DNA of 64,000 nt from Clostridium beijerinckii (GCF_018223745.1 NZ_CP073653.1:3558001-3622000), one strand, 5' to 3'. Counted from the first letter of the stretch, positions 27,417-36,985 are shown. Notes: a model not told the origin generated them from the sequence alone. Made by a program: numbers and translations.

Positions 27417-27545
27417 TTTATTATGTTAATATGCTTTTGTAAATTTGGGATATATGTTTTGCTAAAGACAGACACCCAATTATCTCCAAAATCATCAATT
27501 GCCTTTTGAATAACTGACATTTTTAGCGCATCAGTCAACTTTCCA
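27417..27545 (-). pseudogene. Unidentified C-terminal gene fragment
   Basis: An open frame of about 42 codons ending in a stop (MSVIQKAIDDFGDNWVSVFS and following), closed upstream by a stop and without an SD. The composition is protein-like, but I cannot name the parent gene. It lies at the edge of the defence island. Confidence 0.3.
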
Positions 27546-27647
27546 ATTTACTTTTTCTAGTCGGGATTCCACAAATACCTTGGTCTACTCATCTAGCTGC
27601 TTTTACTAAAACCAGACGTTCGATTCTTCTATGGATCATCCTGTAAG

Positions 27648-27687
27648 AAAACATCAAGGTTTAGAATGTGTAAAACGTTGATGTTTT
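27648..27687. terminator. Stem-loop followed by T-rich tract
   Basis: AAAACATCAA (27648-27657) pairs with TTGATGTTTT (27678-27687), followed by TTATTATTT. It is an orphan terminator-like hairpin between the repeat and the HNH gene, perhaps the end of a lost transcript. Confidence 0.4.
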
Positions 27688-27848
27688 TATTATTTCACAC
27701 CATTTCTACATCATAATTTTTTATTAAAATTTAATTATTTAAATCTTGTATTTATCTGCTAGTATTATATTTTTTGGTTTCTATTATATATGAATAATGG
27801 GAAGTTTTCTTTAAATATACTTTTCTAATTAATATCACTAAAGAATAA

Positions 27849-28847
27849 TTATCCAATATTATTTTCATTAAGAATATTTCTATGATATGACATATATTTC
27901 TCATCAAACGATTCAATAGATATATTATCACAATTATCTATTCTAAGTATCTCATATTGTGATTTAAGTACTTTATCAGATATCTTAATCGTTCCATCCA
28001 TATTAAATGAAATCAGGTGTTTATCAAATAACTTATCATGATTTGCACATAACAACAATCCATTTTTTAAATCTAAATGTTCTGTAGTATTTTTTTCGCA
28101 TTTACTATATTCTTTTATATGACTTGCAATTAATAGTTCTTTCATACTTATATCACACAATGCACATTTACAACCATTATTTTTGATAAGATAATCTCTC
28201 CATTTTCCTTGTCCTATTCTTTGTTTTACTAATCTGTCCTTATACTTTTGTAGTATATCATGGGAGTTATTTTTTTTATTATCAAATTCATCATCTATAC
28301 TATTAAATTCATCATTAATAATCTGTAGATCAGCATAATTTATAGATTGCAAATTAGTATTGCAATCATCTTTAAATATATTTTCTATATAATTAAACAT
28401 TTCCTTCAAATGTTGTTCATGCTTGTCTGTATAATCATTCCTAAAACTTGTTAAATTCTCTCCCTTATCACCTATACTCTTTTTAATATGAGTAAAATTT
28501 AAATTCTCTGTATCAATGAATTGTAACTTTTTCAGAATATAACATGTTTTGCTAGTATCATTTTTATTTTGCTTATGATTTTTCGATTTAAAATATTCTT
28601 CGTCATTTATTGTTTCATTCTTATCCTTATTATCATCAGTAATTATACATTTATACATTATTTTTCTAATTGGTTCACCAATATACAGATATACGGTATC
28701 CCCCTTTTTTGCATTTATTCTACCAAGTCCTCCTGATTTATACTTTCTAAATGGAAGTTCATTATTTTCATCATATGCAATAAATATATCATAAGCGTCA
28801 TCATATTTATTTTCATCATAATTTATTGTGTGTAATATTCTTGTCAT
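27849..28847 (-). CDS. HNH endonuclease with PUA/EVE-like N-terminus
   Basis: A 332-aa protein. The C-terminal domain (about 215-325) is an HNH nuclease: NGCKCALCDISMKELLIASH, IKEYSKC, then DLKNGLLLCANHDKLFDKHL with both CxxC-type zinc residues and the catalytic His. The N-terminal 130 residues (YDIFIAYDENNELPF, KKGDTVYLYIGEPIRKIMYK) look like an EVE/PUA-like module that binds modified bases in modification-dependent restriction enzymes. Restriction of modified phage DNA is inferred. GGGGGAT precedes the ATG. No methyltransferase is adjacent, as expected for a type IV enzyme. Confidence 0.72.
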   Translation of the reverse strand: MTRILHTINYDENKYDDAYDIFIAYDENNELPFRKYKSGGLGRINAKKGDTVYLYIGEPIRKIMYKCIITDDNKDKNETINDEEYFKSKNHKQNKNDTSKTCYILKKLQFIDTENLNFTHIKKSIGDKGENLTSFRNDYTDKHEQHLKEMFNYIENIFKDDCNTNLQSINYADLQIINDEFNSIDDEFDNKKNNSHDILQKYKDRLVKQRIGQGKWRDYLIKNNGCKCALCDISMKELLIASHIKEYSKCEKNTTEHLDLKNGLLLCANHDKLFDKHLISFNMDGTIKISDKVLKSQYEILRIDNCDNISIESFDEKYMSYHRNILNENNIG

Positions 28848-28978
28848 AATTATAATCCCCCAAAATATATTATTCGTTACTTAATCGTATAAACCTTATT
28901 TATATACATACTAATTAAAATTTTCACTATCTAATTACTAGGATGACCAAAAGCATACTTGTTAAGTTTAATTTAATT

Positions 28979-30643
28979 TCATAATTTATGAATTTTTCTT
29001 ATTTTTTCTTTAGTTCCATACCCCAAATATTTTTTATTTAAATCATCATCTTCGAACCTTTCAGGGTTTCCTCTAGTCCACTTTGTTTCGATAAGCTCCA
29101 CAACCTCAAGGTATTCATCCTGTAAATTTTCTTTAGTTCTTTGAACTTCATACCTTTCACTTTCTTCTGCCATCTCCTGTTTCACTTCATCAGGAATATC
29201 ATCCTGTTCATATTCATAAGCACATTCGTTTTCTTCTCTACTCATAAGATATCGTTGACATTGAATATTATCATTATGCCTTTCTATATAACTCCAATCA
29301 ATCAAAGAAACATTCTTTGTATATCCAATTCCATTCTCCATCTTTCCTTCTTTTATGGTTCCTTTATACTCATATACATCATTAAATGATTTTAGATTAC
29401 CTAACTTAATTTCACCTGTATATGGTTTATCATTATAATAAGTTCCATTAAAATATTCAATTGAAGCATTTTTACTATTGTCCCTAAATACCCCTTCCTT
29501 CTTTTTACCTTGTTCCCAAATACCATCAAATATTACTGATAAATACTCATTGTCTTGATACAAAATTCCATATCCTTCATATTTTCTAACTTTAATATTT
29601 CCATCATATTTAACCATATTAGAATCATAGAATATTATTATACGGCCAGTATCTTCCATTCCATTTTCATCAAATTCGATATCAAAGATATTTTCAAACC
29701 TATCATCTATATAATTTGAATAATTTCCTTTAATTACTTTATAATCTTTATAAATAAGAGAGTATATTAGATTCCCATTTTCATCATAGTAAGTGTCTTT
29801 TCCATTTTTTAAAACACCATTAATATATTCACCATGTATCTTATACTTACCATTGACTTGCTTCATTTTTAGCTGATTTAATTCATCTGAATAATATTTT
29901 TCTTCCTCATTAATTTTCCCTTCAATTTTCCTAAAAATTATATAATATTTATTATGCAAAAGACTCTCAATCTTTCCTTCAAAATCCATCCACATATATT
30001 TAAGTAAAACATCAATAAATAATTTTCCTGATATGCTTTTAGTTATATCTTTAACAGTTTCAACATCTGAACAAACTTGCGCTTTCTGCAATAATGCAAA
30101 ATTCCCATAAAGCTCAAAAAGTACATCTATCTCTCTTTTTGATAAAACATTTCTTAATTCAGAGAGATTTTTTATCCAATCATTATTAATTTCAATAGTA
30201 TTTATTTTTTTTATTTCTTTACTTAGAATTAATGTTACATACAGATTTCTAAGAATTCCAATCTTTAATAGCAAATCATAGTATATAATCATTGCACTCT
30301 CTTTTACTTTTTCATTATCCCTATTATCTTCTTTAGCTTTTATTGCTTCAGATAACCTATTACTTTCCTTGCTAGCCTGCAACAGAGCCCAAGATAGTAT
30401 AGCTGTAACTTCTATCGCCATAATTGTAAAGTAATAGGATATATAATCACCTGTTTTAATACTTGCTGTAGTATCAATAATGACTAACGACAAATCTACA
30501 TATTGGTATATCCAAGATCCTATATTGCAACCTAGCTTTAATAACAAATTCAATAAATAAATTGCTATTCCTGGAACTAAAAATACAATAGTTATCAATA
30601 ACAAATAATTGTTTTCTAAATTTTCCTTTACTTTTTTAATCAT
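28979..30643 (-). CDS. Membrane protein with MORN-like repeats
   Basis: A 554-aa protein I cannot assign to a named system. Two N-terminal hydrophobic segments (about 13-38 and 65-85) precede a charged coiled region (NRLSEAIKAKEDNRDNEKVK). From about residue 255 to 450 there are MORN-like repeats of the form G-x-Y-x-N-G: KIHGEYINGVLKNGKDTYYD, YEGYGILYQDNEYLSVIFDG and YFNGTYYNDKPYTGEIKLG. The tail is acidic. It lies between an HNH nuclease and Septu genes, so it may be a membrane-acting defence component; that is inference. GGAGAAGAGG precedes the ATG. Confidence 0.55.
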   Translation of the reverse strand: MIKKVKENLENNYLLLITIVFLVPGIAIYLLNLLLKLGCNIGSWIYQYVDLSLVIIDTTASIKTGDYISYYFTIMAIEVTAILSWALLQASKESNRLSEAIKAKEDNRDNEKVKESAMIIYYDLLLKIGILRNLYVTLILSKEIKKINTIEINNDWIKNLSELRNVLSKREIDVLFELYGNFALLQKAQVCSDVETVKDITKSISGKLFIDVLLKYMWMDFEGKIESLLHNKYYIIFRKIEGKINEEEKYYSDELNQLKMKQVNGKYKIHGEYINGVLKNGKDTYYDENGNLIYSLIYKDYKVIKGNYSNYIDDRFENIFDIEFDENGMEDTGRIIIFYDSNMVKYDGNIKVRKYEGYGILYQDNEYLSVIFDGIWEQGKKKEGVFRDNSKNASIEYFNGTYYNDKPYTGEIKLGNLKSFNDVYEYKGTIKEGKMENGIGYTKNVSLIDWSYIERHNDNIQCQRYLMSREENECAYEYEQDDIPDEVKQEMAEESERYEVQRTKENLQDEYLEVVELIETKWTRGNPERFEDDDLNKKYLGYGTKEKIRKIHKL

Positions 30644-30797
30644 GCCTCTTCTCCAAATAAATAATTAATTTTTACAATGATAACTTCTAGTTATCAGAAC
30701 ACTCTCTAAACTAAATTATACATTATTATCCTAATCAGCATATGGATAATATGAATTTAACTATTTAGCAATACTAATTGCTTATCAGTGCGATACT

Positions 30798-31466
30798 TTA
30801 TGATGCCGAATCTATTGGAAATCCTCGAGCAATAAGAAAGTATTTTATAACAAAACTAAATTCCTTATCTGGCATACATTCTTGTAACAATTGATCAGAT
30901 ATAATATCTCTTATTGTATCTTCTGTAGCTTGCTCCCAACTAAACAAAAGTTTTTCAACCGAACTAATACGTTCGCTACGACGCGTAATCAGTTCAGAAC
31001 GATTCAAATTTAATTTATTTTCTGTAATAAATGCCCTCTCATCTCCAGGTTTATAGCAAATCATAGGACCCAACACTTGAAAATGTTCATCTGGATCGTC
31101 TTCATAGGGATTAATTAAAGGTTTAGCCGGATTGTAATATGTACGTTTTCCAGTTCTATTACATTGCTCACACGCAAGCGTGAGGTTTGTCCACTCAACA
31201 TAAAGATCTGGTCTGGCTTCAACATTTTTAGGAAGAATATGTTCAATGTCTCCATAAGAATTATGCTTAATCTTACTTTCGCAGTATGCACACTTCCCAT
31301 TAGTTTCTCTTTCTAAAGTAGATTTTATTATTGGGTTATTGTATCTGCTTGCAATTTCAGGGCTAGGCTTTATTCCTCTAGATAAACAATCACAGTATTC
31401 TTTTGTCCATTGCTTGGCATGGTCAACTAATATTTTCGGTTTAGGAAGTTTTGATAATTTAATCAT
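30798..31466 (-). CDS. ptuB: Septu-type HNH endonuclease PtuB
   Basis: A 222-aa effector nuclease. The HNH/zinc core is clear: NGKCAYCESKI, DIEHILPKN, WTNLTLACEQCNRTGK (paired CxxC, catalytic His). This is the TIGR02646-type HNH domain used by PtuB in Septu and in Ec78-type retrons. I chose the ATG at 31466 with GGAGGG eight bases upstream; a TTG further up adds six residues. It overlaps ptuA by 8 bp, so the two are translationally coupled. No reverse transcriptase is nearby, which favours stand-alone Septu. Confidence 0.82.
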   Translation of the reverse strand: MIKLSKLPKPKILVDHAKQWTKEYCDCLSRGIKPSPEIASRYNNPIIKSTLERETNGKCAYCESKIKHNSYGDIEHILPKNVEARPDLYVEWTNLTLACEQCNRTGKRTYYNPAKPLINPYEDDPDEHFQVLGPMICYKPGDERAFITENKLNLNRSELITRRSERISSVEKLLFSWEQATEDTIRDIISDQLLQECMPDKEFSFVIKYFLIARGFPIDSAS

Positions 31467-32733
31467 TCTTTTTTCCCTCCGCAACTTTAGCTATAGTTTC
31501 AGGGATATATCCATCCAATCCGATTTTATTCAATTCATTTCTAAGATTATCTAAATTTTCTTTTGTCAATTCAAAAGTACTATATTTTTCAACAATTTCT
31601 GTTAGCATATCTTCGGCCCAGAACGGCATTGATGAACCAATACCTAATACATCTCTTAGAATAGCGTTAGATGTACCCGCACGATTTATATAATCCAACA
31701 TCATAGAACAAACCTTATTTTTCTCGTTATAGTCTAAAACATAAACATTTGAATCCTTTTCTGCACTAATCATAAACGGATTATGAGTTGCCACAATAAA
31801 CTGAACATTTGGAAATGCTTTAATCAAATTATGTAAAAAAGATTTTTGTAGTTCAGGATGAAGATGATTTTCTGGTTCATCTATTACAGCCACAAATTCT
31901 TGTGTAGGGGCAGCATACATAAAAAGCTGCCATGTAATATCAATAATTGAAGAAATGCCTCCTGAAACCGCATCTATCGGAAAATTACCGGATTGAGTGC
32001 ACAAAATAACCTCCGGAATTTCTACTTGTATTTTTTTAAATCCTAACTTAGGTGGCAAAACTATTCTTAAAATCTCTTCATAATCCTCAAATAACTTTTT
32101 TGCTTCTAAATTTGAAGATACAGCTCGGTTACCATATCCGAACATTGCAAGTGATGCAATTGTCTCTTTAATCAACCCTGTAGATGATACTTCGTTGGAA
32201 TTTCTGAACGTATCAAATACAAATGTTTTTGTAAATTCAAAGTATTTTTTATAAATTTCCCCACGATTCATAACTTGTGTAGGAATTGATTTCACCGCAC
32301 GATATGGAAAAGTAGGACGATGAGAATTAATGTAAAGTCCCTGGATGCTTTGTCTATTCCTAAAACTTACTGAATATGTTTGATTTACTGAATCTGGCAA
32401 AATCAAACTAGCGATTGCATCATTTTTATATTGAATCTCTCCTATTTGATACTTTTCAATAGACTCTGGCTCAACCGACTTTTTTATAAAAAATTTCTTT
32501 ATTCTTTCCCCTAATCTATGTATACTATTGCTATATTTCAAAGTTCCAGTCTCTTCATCCTTTGTATATGAACTTACAAACTGAGAGCCCCAACCAAAAT
32601 GATCAGCCAACAAGTTTAATATAGTTGTCTTTCCTGCTCCATTTGCACCTGTAAGAACAGTTAGATGTGGATGAAAGGTAATATCTATATCAGAAAATTG
32701 CCTCCATTCTTTTATTATCAAACGTTTAAACAT
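31459..32733 (-). CDS. ptuA: Septu-type AAA ATPase PtuA
   Basis: A 424-aa SMC/ABC-like ATPase, the sensor and regulator of the Septu anti-phage system. Walker A is LTGANGAGKTTILN (about residues 32-42), the ABC-like signature region AVSGGISSIIDITWQLF (about 255-275) and Walker B FVAVIDEPENHLHPELQ, followed by FIVATHNPFMIS. PtuA forms oligomers that hold PtuB, and DNA cleavage depends on ATP state. It is first in the two-gene operon, with AGGAGGT upstream of the ATG. Confidence 0.83.
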   Translation of the reverse strand: MFKRLIIKEWRQFSDIDITFHPHLTVLTGANGAGKTTILNLLADHFGWGSQFVSSYTKDEETGTLKYSNSIHRLGERIKKFFIKKSVEPESIEKYQIGEIQYKNDAIASLILPDSVNQTYSVSFRNRQSIQGLYINSHRPTFPYRAVKSIPTQVMNRGEIYKKYFEFTKTFVFDTFRNSNEVSSTGLIKETIASLAMFGYGNRAVSSNLEAKKLFEDYEEILRIVLPPKLGFKKIQVEIPEVILCTQSGNFPIDAVSGGISSIIDITWQLFMYAAPTQEFVAVIDEPENHLHPELQKSFLHNLIKAFPNVQFIVATHNPFMISAEKDSNVYVLDYNEKNKVCSMMLDYINRAGTSNAILRDVLGIGSSMPFWAEDMLTEIVEKYSTFELTKENLDNLRNELNKIGLDGYIPETIAKVAEGKKND

Positions 32734-32911
32734 TATATATACCTCCTAATTTTTAATAAGTTATCACATTATTTTACCATTTTATACAGTAATATAATAT
32801 TGCTTAAAACTAATAAGTAAATCTTAACAAAATTATTTGCTATGCAAACTACCCATTATAGACATAATTGTACGTCTTATAATCGTTCCTTCTACATTTT
32901 CTTCATAAACC

Positions 32912-32960
32912 ATAATAAGGATAGACTATCTTTTTCAAGCAGATAATCTATCCTTATTAT
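32912..32960. terminator. 20-bp stem-loop
   Basis: 32912-32931 pairs with 32941-32960 with one G-T wobble and a 9-nt loop. It lies between the gene at 33163 and ptuA. The sequence after it, TATTATACTACAATA, is also seen near 40606-40640, so it may belong to another dispersed repeat. Confidence 0.45.
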
Positions 32961-33112
32961 ACTACAATATTTGATTATATTACCTATATTTGTATCAATA
33001 ATTACCATTAATATTGATATATTCAAATTTACTCCAATAAAAAAATAATTCACCAAACTAGATACTTATATTTTCTTTCTTATTATTACTCTTGAAATTA
33101 GAGTGCAAAAGA

Positions 33113-33139
33113 TGCATCTTTATTTGAAATAAAGATGCA
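33113..33139 (-). terminator. Terminator after the 33163 gene
   Basis: A 27-bp palindrome with 13-bp arms around one base, followed on the minus strand by TCTTTTGC. It starts about 24 bp past the stop codon. Confidence 0.55.
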
Positions 33140-33162
33140 GCTATAGTAACTTAATTATTATA

Positions 33163-33732
33163 TCAAATCCTATTAGCCGCATTAATCAAACTCTGTTTGT
33201 CAACTGGCTGCAAAGGTTGATAGTCTATCTCTGTTATCTTTCCCTTACTTAGATCCCAATAAGCTACTGTTTTAATATTTGCTGGTAAAGTACCTACTAT
33301 CGTAAATTCTTTAATCAATCCTTTGATTACTCTAACTTCCTCTATCATGTTACTTGGTTGACTAAATGTAATAATAATAAGCTTATTATTTTTATTATCC
33401 CATCCGCCTTCTATTGGTATATTTATTCCCTTATGATTAGTAGTAATAAAACTTTTATCTATAGTTACTGTAATCTTAAAATATTGGATTTCATTAAAAG
33501 GGTCTTGGTATTGTGACATTGCAAGTGAAACTGCTTTTTGAAGCATATCTTTAGCAAGTTTAAAAGAAAATGGCTTGTGCAAATATATTTGTATTGGATT
33601 CAAAGTTTTCTGTGCTAATGTATCTCTAATAACTGCCATAGCTTCTGAAATTGCTCTTGCATAAGCACGATTTCCAGATGTAACATAATTAAAGTATGCT
33701 TTAAAAAAGGTATATAATGATTTTAAAGTCAT
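33163..33732 (-). CDS. Hypothetical protein
   Basis: A 189-aa protein with no family I recognise. The N-terminal 75 residues are helical and basic (SLYTFFKAYFNYVTSGNRAY, LAKDMLQKAVSLAMSQYQDP). The rest alternates beta-type segments (YFKITVTIDKSFI, NNKLIIITFSQPSNMIEEV). No signal peptide or clear membrane helix. AAGGTG precedes the ATG. It lies between ptuA and the sigma-factor repeat, so a link to the island is possible but unsupported. Confidence 0.5.
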   Translation of the reverse strand: MTLKSLYTFFKAYFNYVTSGNRAYARAISEAMAVIRDTLAQKTLNPIQIYLHKPFSFKLAKDMLQKAVSLAMSQYQDPFNEIQYFKITVTIDKSFITTNHKGINIPIEGGWDNKNNKLIIITFSQPSNMIEEVRVIKGLIKEFTIVGTLPANIKTVAYWDLSKGKITEIDYQPLQPVDKQSLINAANRI

Positions 33733-34198
33733 TCTAACACCTTAATGAATTACTAACACTATTAGTTATATTAGCTACTAAACCAAATTAGAATAAATAT
33801 TTTAATCAGAGTACTTCTTTATATTTAATCTATTTAGATATTTTTTCTGCTACACTCTTAACTCCAGCAATATTGCTTGCACTATATTCTTACTAAGAAC
33901 ACTAAGACTTCTTGTCCCTCCTGTTAGGTAAATTCAAACCACTTGATAATTCATCACATACTTTCGCACCATATTGATTAACTACTTCTAATTTCTAAAA
34001 TCCTATCGCTTCTAGGTCACATCTCCCCCTATGTTAATATGACTTTCCACATAAAGCTTTATATCTTTTGTTTTGTCATTTCATTAGCTTGATTTGTTCT
34101 TTAATAGAACTCATCACAGCTATACCCATTACCATTATCAATTTTTAGCTCTTCCTTTATAATAATTTTTCTTCTCCAAATTGCTTTTATAGCTTTTG
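33733..34198. other. Intergenic region with decayed coding sequence
   Basis: No intact gene. Short minus-strand stretches look protein-like (for example VVNQYGAKVCDELSSGLNLP), but all are interrupted by stops. They look like remnants of genes lost from the island. Confidence 0.35.
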
Positions 34199-34749
34199 AC
34201 CATATATACTATATGTAGAGATTAATTTAACATTAAACACAATATATGTAAAATAATTCATTAGATTTATAGATCTTATGTATGAAGGAGGTTTATATGG
34301 ATTTTAATTATATCGAAACTTTAGTTACTAGGTGCAAAGATAATGATGAAGGAGCAAAAGAAAAATTAGCTGAAGAATTTAGACCATTAATTTATAATAT
34401 CTCAAAGAGAACTTTCATTGATGGATATAACTCATATGATATTATTCAGGAGTGCTATCAATCACTTTTTAAATCTATATCTATGTATAACTTAGACAAG
34501 CATAGATTTGTTGCTTATGCTACCAATGCCATTAAAAATAATATAAATGATTTAATTAAGAGAATTAAAACCAGAAGCTCTACTGAAGATAATAAAGCTC
34601 TAAGTTTACATGATAATTTTGAAAAGGACATCCCATCACAAGAAATCTCTCCTGAAACTTCATTATGTGAGATGTGTGATTATGAAGAATTAAGACTAGC
34701 TCTAAAAAATTTAACTAAAGATGAGAAAGAACTTATAGATTTTGTATTC
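34199..34749 (+). repeat. 551-bp direct repeat, copy 1
   Basis: Ungapped match to 36986-37536 at a constant offset of 2787 bp, with about 20 differences by eye (roughly 96% identity). It includes the sigma gene's promoter region, SD and the first 151 codons. Together the copies bracket hsd remnants and an AAA ATPase gene. Confidence 0.85.
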
Positions 34750-34761
34750 ATATCCTATTGA
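34297..34761 (+). pseudogene. Truncated copy of group-5-like sigma factor
   Basis: Copy 1 of the sigma gene at 37084-37656. It keeps residues 1-151 (MDFNYIETLVTRCKDNDEGA to DFVF), then ends ISY and stops at the repeat boundary. The lost C-terminal 40 residues carry the region-4 helix-turn-helix for -35 recognition, so this copy is unlikely to direct transcription. Most differences from copy 2 are synonymous, suggesting both were once functional. Confidence 0.75.
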
Positions 34762-34812
34762 TACTAAATAATCTTCAATGGATTCTTCTAAATTCTTTTC
34801 TTTGGGTAACAT
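34750..34812 (-). pseudogene. N-terminal remnant of type I restriction subunit HsdR
   Basis: From an ATG at 34812, with GGAGGAGGG at 34821-34829 eight bases upstream, the frame reads MLPKEKNLEESIEDYLVSIG and then YE. This is typical of an HsdR N-terminus (acidic, ED-x-E-x-Y-L, GYE). It runs straight into the end of the 551-bp repeat, so the rest of the gene was replaced there. Confidence 0.5.
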
Positions 34813-34968
34813 TTATTTTTCCCTCCTCCATAATTTTGTACACCTAAAATCTCACTTTATACTAAAATTATACAGCTTATCTTTTACATAATTTACTTGT
34901 ATTTATTATTCTTAAGACAAAAAACAGATAAGATTTTATTAAATTCATCTCATCTGTTCTCATTGCTT

Positions 34969-36675
34969 CTATATTAATCTAGGATTTCCATTTTCAGGTG
35001 CCTGAGTAATCTCAATTTCTTTTCCTTTGAATACAATTGCAAGCTTTATTATATTTTTTACTCCACGGCTTTCAAGCTCCTGTGAATATTTCATGTCTTC
35101 TATTTGCTTTAAGGCTGCCTTGCTTCCATCTTCTATTGTTGTCTTTAAAAAATCATCTATTTTCTTAAATTCAATGACAATTCCTATTTTAGAAATGTCC
35201 TTTGGAATTAGCATAACATCGTATCGTCCATATCCACTTTCTTTATTAGATTTAACTTCATATTTATCCGAAAGTGATATCAGCATTCCAAGTACAAAAG
35301 CATGATAAACCCGTTCTGGTTCAGTTCCTGATACATCAAAGTAACTTAAATTATTTATTACAAACTGCTTAAATATTCCCGAAAATATTTCTATTTCACC
35401 ATTTATAAGCATATTTAACATCAGTTCATATTTTTCATTAGTCATAGTTTCATTAAACCACTTTTTAATTAAATTTTCATAAAATATATGAACTTCTTCA
35501 TTAGGAATTTTAAGTTCACATTTTAATCTACCTCTTATATTTTCTGTCTTTACAGCTTTTAAATACCCGCTTAAAAGCAAAAAACTCCAAATATTATCAT
35601 TAGAATCTTCAACTTCTGACATTACTATACTGTCATCAATCACCTTATTTATAGATTTTCCTTCAATAAGATCTTCTAGTTCAAGTTTCATGTTTTTATC
35701 GCCTTTAATTAATAATTTTTTAATCAAATCATTGTTGCTACTATTAATCCAATACGGCATAAAGCCTTCTTTAATATTTTTTAAATAATTCAATACTGAC
35801 CATGGATTATAAACTACTTCTCCAGCAAAAACATATCCATTATACCATTTCTTAATACTTTCAATCTTTTCCACTGCCTCATAATAATTAGCTAAATCAA
35901 AAACTTCATTTTCTGTAAAACCAAATTTATCATTAAAATTATATCTTAAAATAGTATTTACCTCTAAATTATTAAGTCCTGAAAAAATACTTTCTTTTGC
36001 AACTCTAAGGATTCCTGTTATTAGTGATTTTTCAACATATGGATTATCTTTAAGTGCTGAAGTTAATAAATTTCTTATTGATACAATCATATTATCGTAG
36101 TAACCACGCAAATATCCTTCTTGAATTGGCACATCATATTCATCTATAAATAGCATTACCTTTTTGCCATAATGCTTATTCATATATCCCATAAGATTGC
36201 TTATGCCCTCATATAAAACACCTATTGAAGCTTTTCTTGAAATTATTTCTTTAAAATCATTTTTATCAAATTCTGATAACTTATTACTATATAACAAATA
36301 CTCATGTTCTTTATATAAGTTAGATAATAGCACCTTAATTCCATCTTGAAAGTCTTCAAATGAAATATGTTTTTGATTTTTAAAAGTAATAAAAATAACT
36401 GGATACTGCCCTTGAAGCTTCATTATCTCTTTTTCATTTTCTATTTTTAAGTTTTTAAATAAATCTTTGGTATCATCTTTGGTTCTTATATCAAAAAAAT
36501 ATCTTAACATACTTAAATTCAAGGTTTTTCCAAACCTTCTTGGTCTTGGTGTTAAGATAATTTTTGCTCCATTTTCTATAAATTCTTTTATTAATAAACT
36601 CTTATCTACAAAAAAATTATTTCCTTCTATTAATTCTTTAAAATCAGATGCTCCAATCTGTATATTTTTTCTCAT
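34969..36675 (-). CDS. AAA-ATPase-like protein with PD-(D/E)XK nuclease domain
   Basis: A 568-aa protein. The N-terminal domain begins IQIGASDFKELIEGNNFFVD and has the P-loop variant TPRPRRFGKTLNLSML (about residues 40-55) and Walker B KVMLFIDEYDVP (about 160). The C-terminal domain has RYDVMLIPKD and IGIVIEFKK, the D...ExK pattern of PD-(D/E)XK nucleases (Pfam AAA-ATPase_like with PDDEXK_9). These are common multicopy genes in anaerobes and their role is not settled; defence or mobile-element function is suspected. AAAGGGGT precedes the ATG. It is enclosed by the 551-bp direct repeats. Confidence 0.78.
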   Translation of the reverse strand: MRKNIQIGASDFKELIEGNNFFVDKSLLIKEFIENGAKIILTPRPRRFGKTLNLSMLRYFFDIRTKDDTKDLFKNLKIENEKEIMKLQGQYPVIFITFKNQKHISFEDFQDGIKVLLSNLYKEHEYLLYSNKLSEFDKNDFKEIISRKASIGVLYEGISNLMGYMNKHYGKKVMLFIDEYDVPIQEGYLRGYYDNMIVSIRNLLTSALKDNPYVEKSLITGILRVAKESIFSGLNNLEVNTILRYNFNDKFGFTENEVFDLANYYEAVEKIESIKKWYNGYVFAGEVVYNPWSVLNYLKNIKEGFMPYWINSSNNDLIKKLLIKGDKNMKLELEDLIEGKSINKVIDDSIVMSEVEDSNDNIWSFLLLSGYLKAVKTENIRGRLKCELKIPNEEVHIFYENLIKKWFNETMTNEKYELMLNMLINGEIEIFSGIFKQFVINNLSYFDVSGTEPERVYHAFVLGMLISLSDKYEVKSNKESGYGRYDVMLIPKDISKIGIVIEFKKIDDFLKTTIEDGSKAALKQIEDMKYSQELESRGVKNIIKLAIVFKGKEIEITQAPENGNPRLI

Positions 36676-36823
36676 TTTATTACCCCTTTTCTCCTCACCA
36701 ATTTCCTCTTGCTATATACTATTTTTATTATATCCAATTTTATATATTATTAAAAGAAGTAATCACGAGACTAATAAAAACACTAAAGCGATTTTTTATT
36801 CTTTATTTCCTAATATATTTTCC

Positions 36824-36955
36824 TTATTCAGTTAAATACGTAGAGACGTCATCAAGAAACTTATCTTCATCTTTAGTTACCTCCGCTACTGTTATCCATG
36901 GTACATTATTTCCTCCAAAATATAGCGGATCTTCTGCTGGTCTTTTAAATAATTT
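36824..36955 (-). pseudogene. Remnant of type I specificity subunit HsdS
   Basis: 43 codons on the minus strand: KRPAEDPLYFGGNNVPWITV and then AEVTKDEDKFLDDVSTYLTE, stop. The pattern P-x-Y-F-G-G-N-x-P-W-I-T at the start of a target-recognition domain is characteristic of HsdS. No start codon or second domain. With the hsdR stub it indicates a dismantled type I restriction-modification locus. Confidence 0.42.
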
Positions 36956-36985
36956 TCAATTTCCATATAGGTTCTAGATAATTTA

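Noticed and set aside
30798..32733. Retron of the Ec78 type (PtuA/PtuB as effectors)
   Set aside because: No reverse transcriptase frame or msr/msd-like structure is visible within several kb on either side.
32760..33140. CRISPR-like or phage-integration site near the stem-loops
   Set aside because: Only two unrelated hairpins are present. No regularly spaced direct repeats, integrase or tRNA end.
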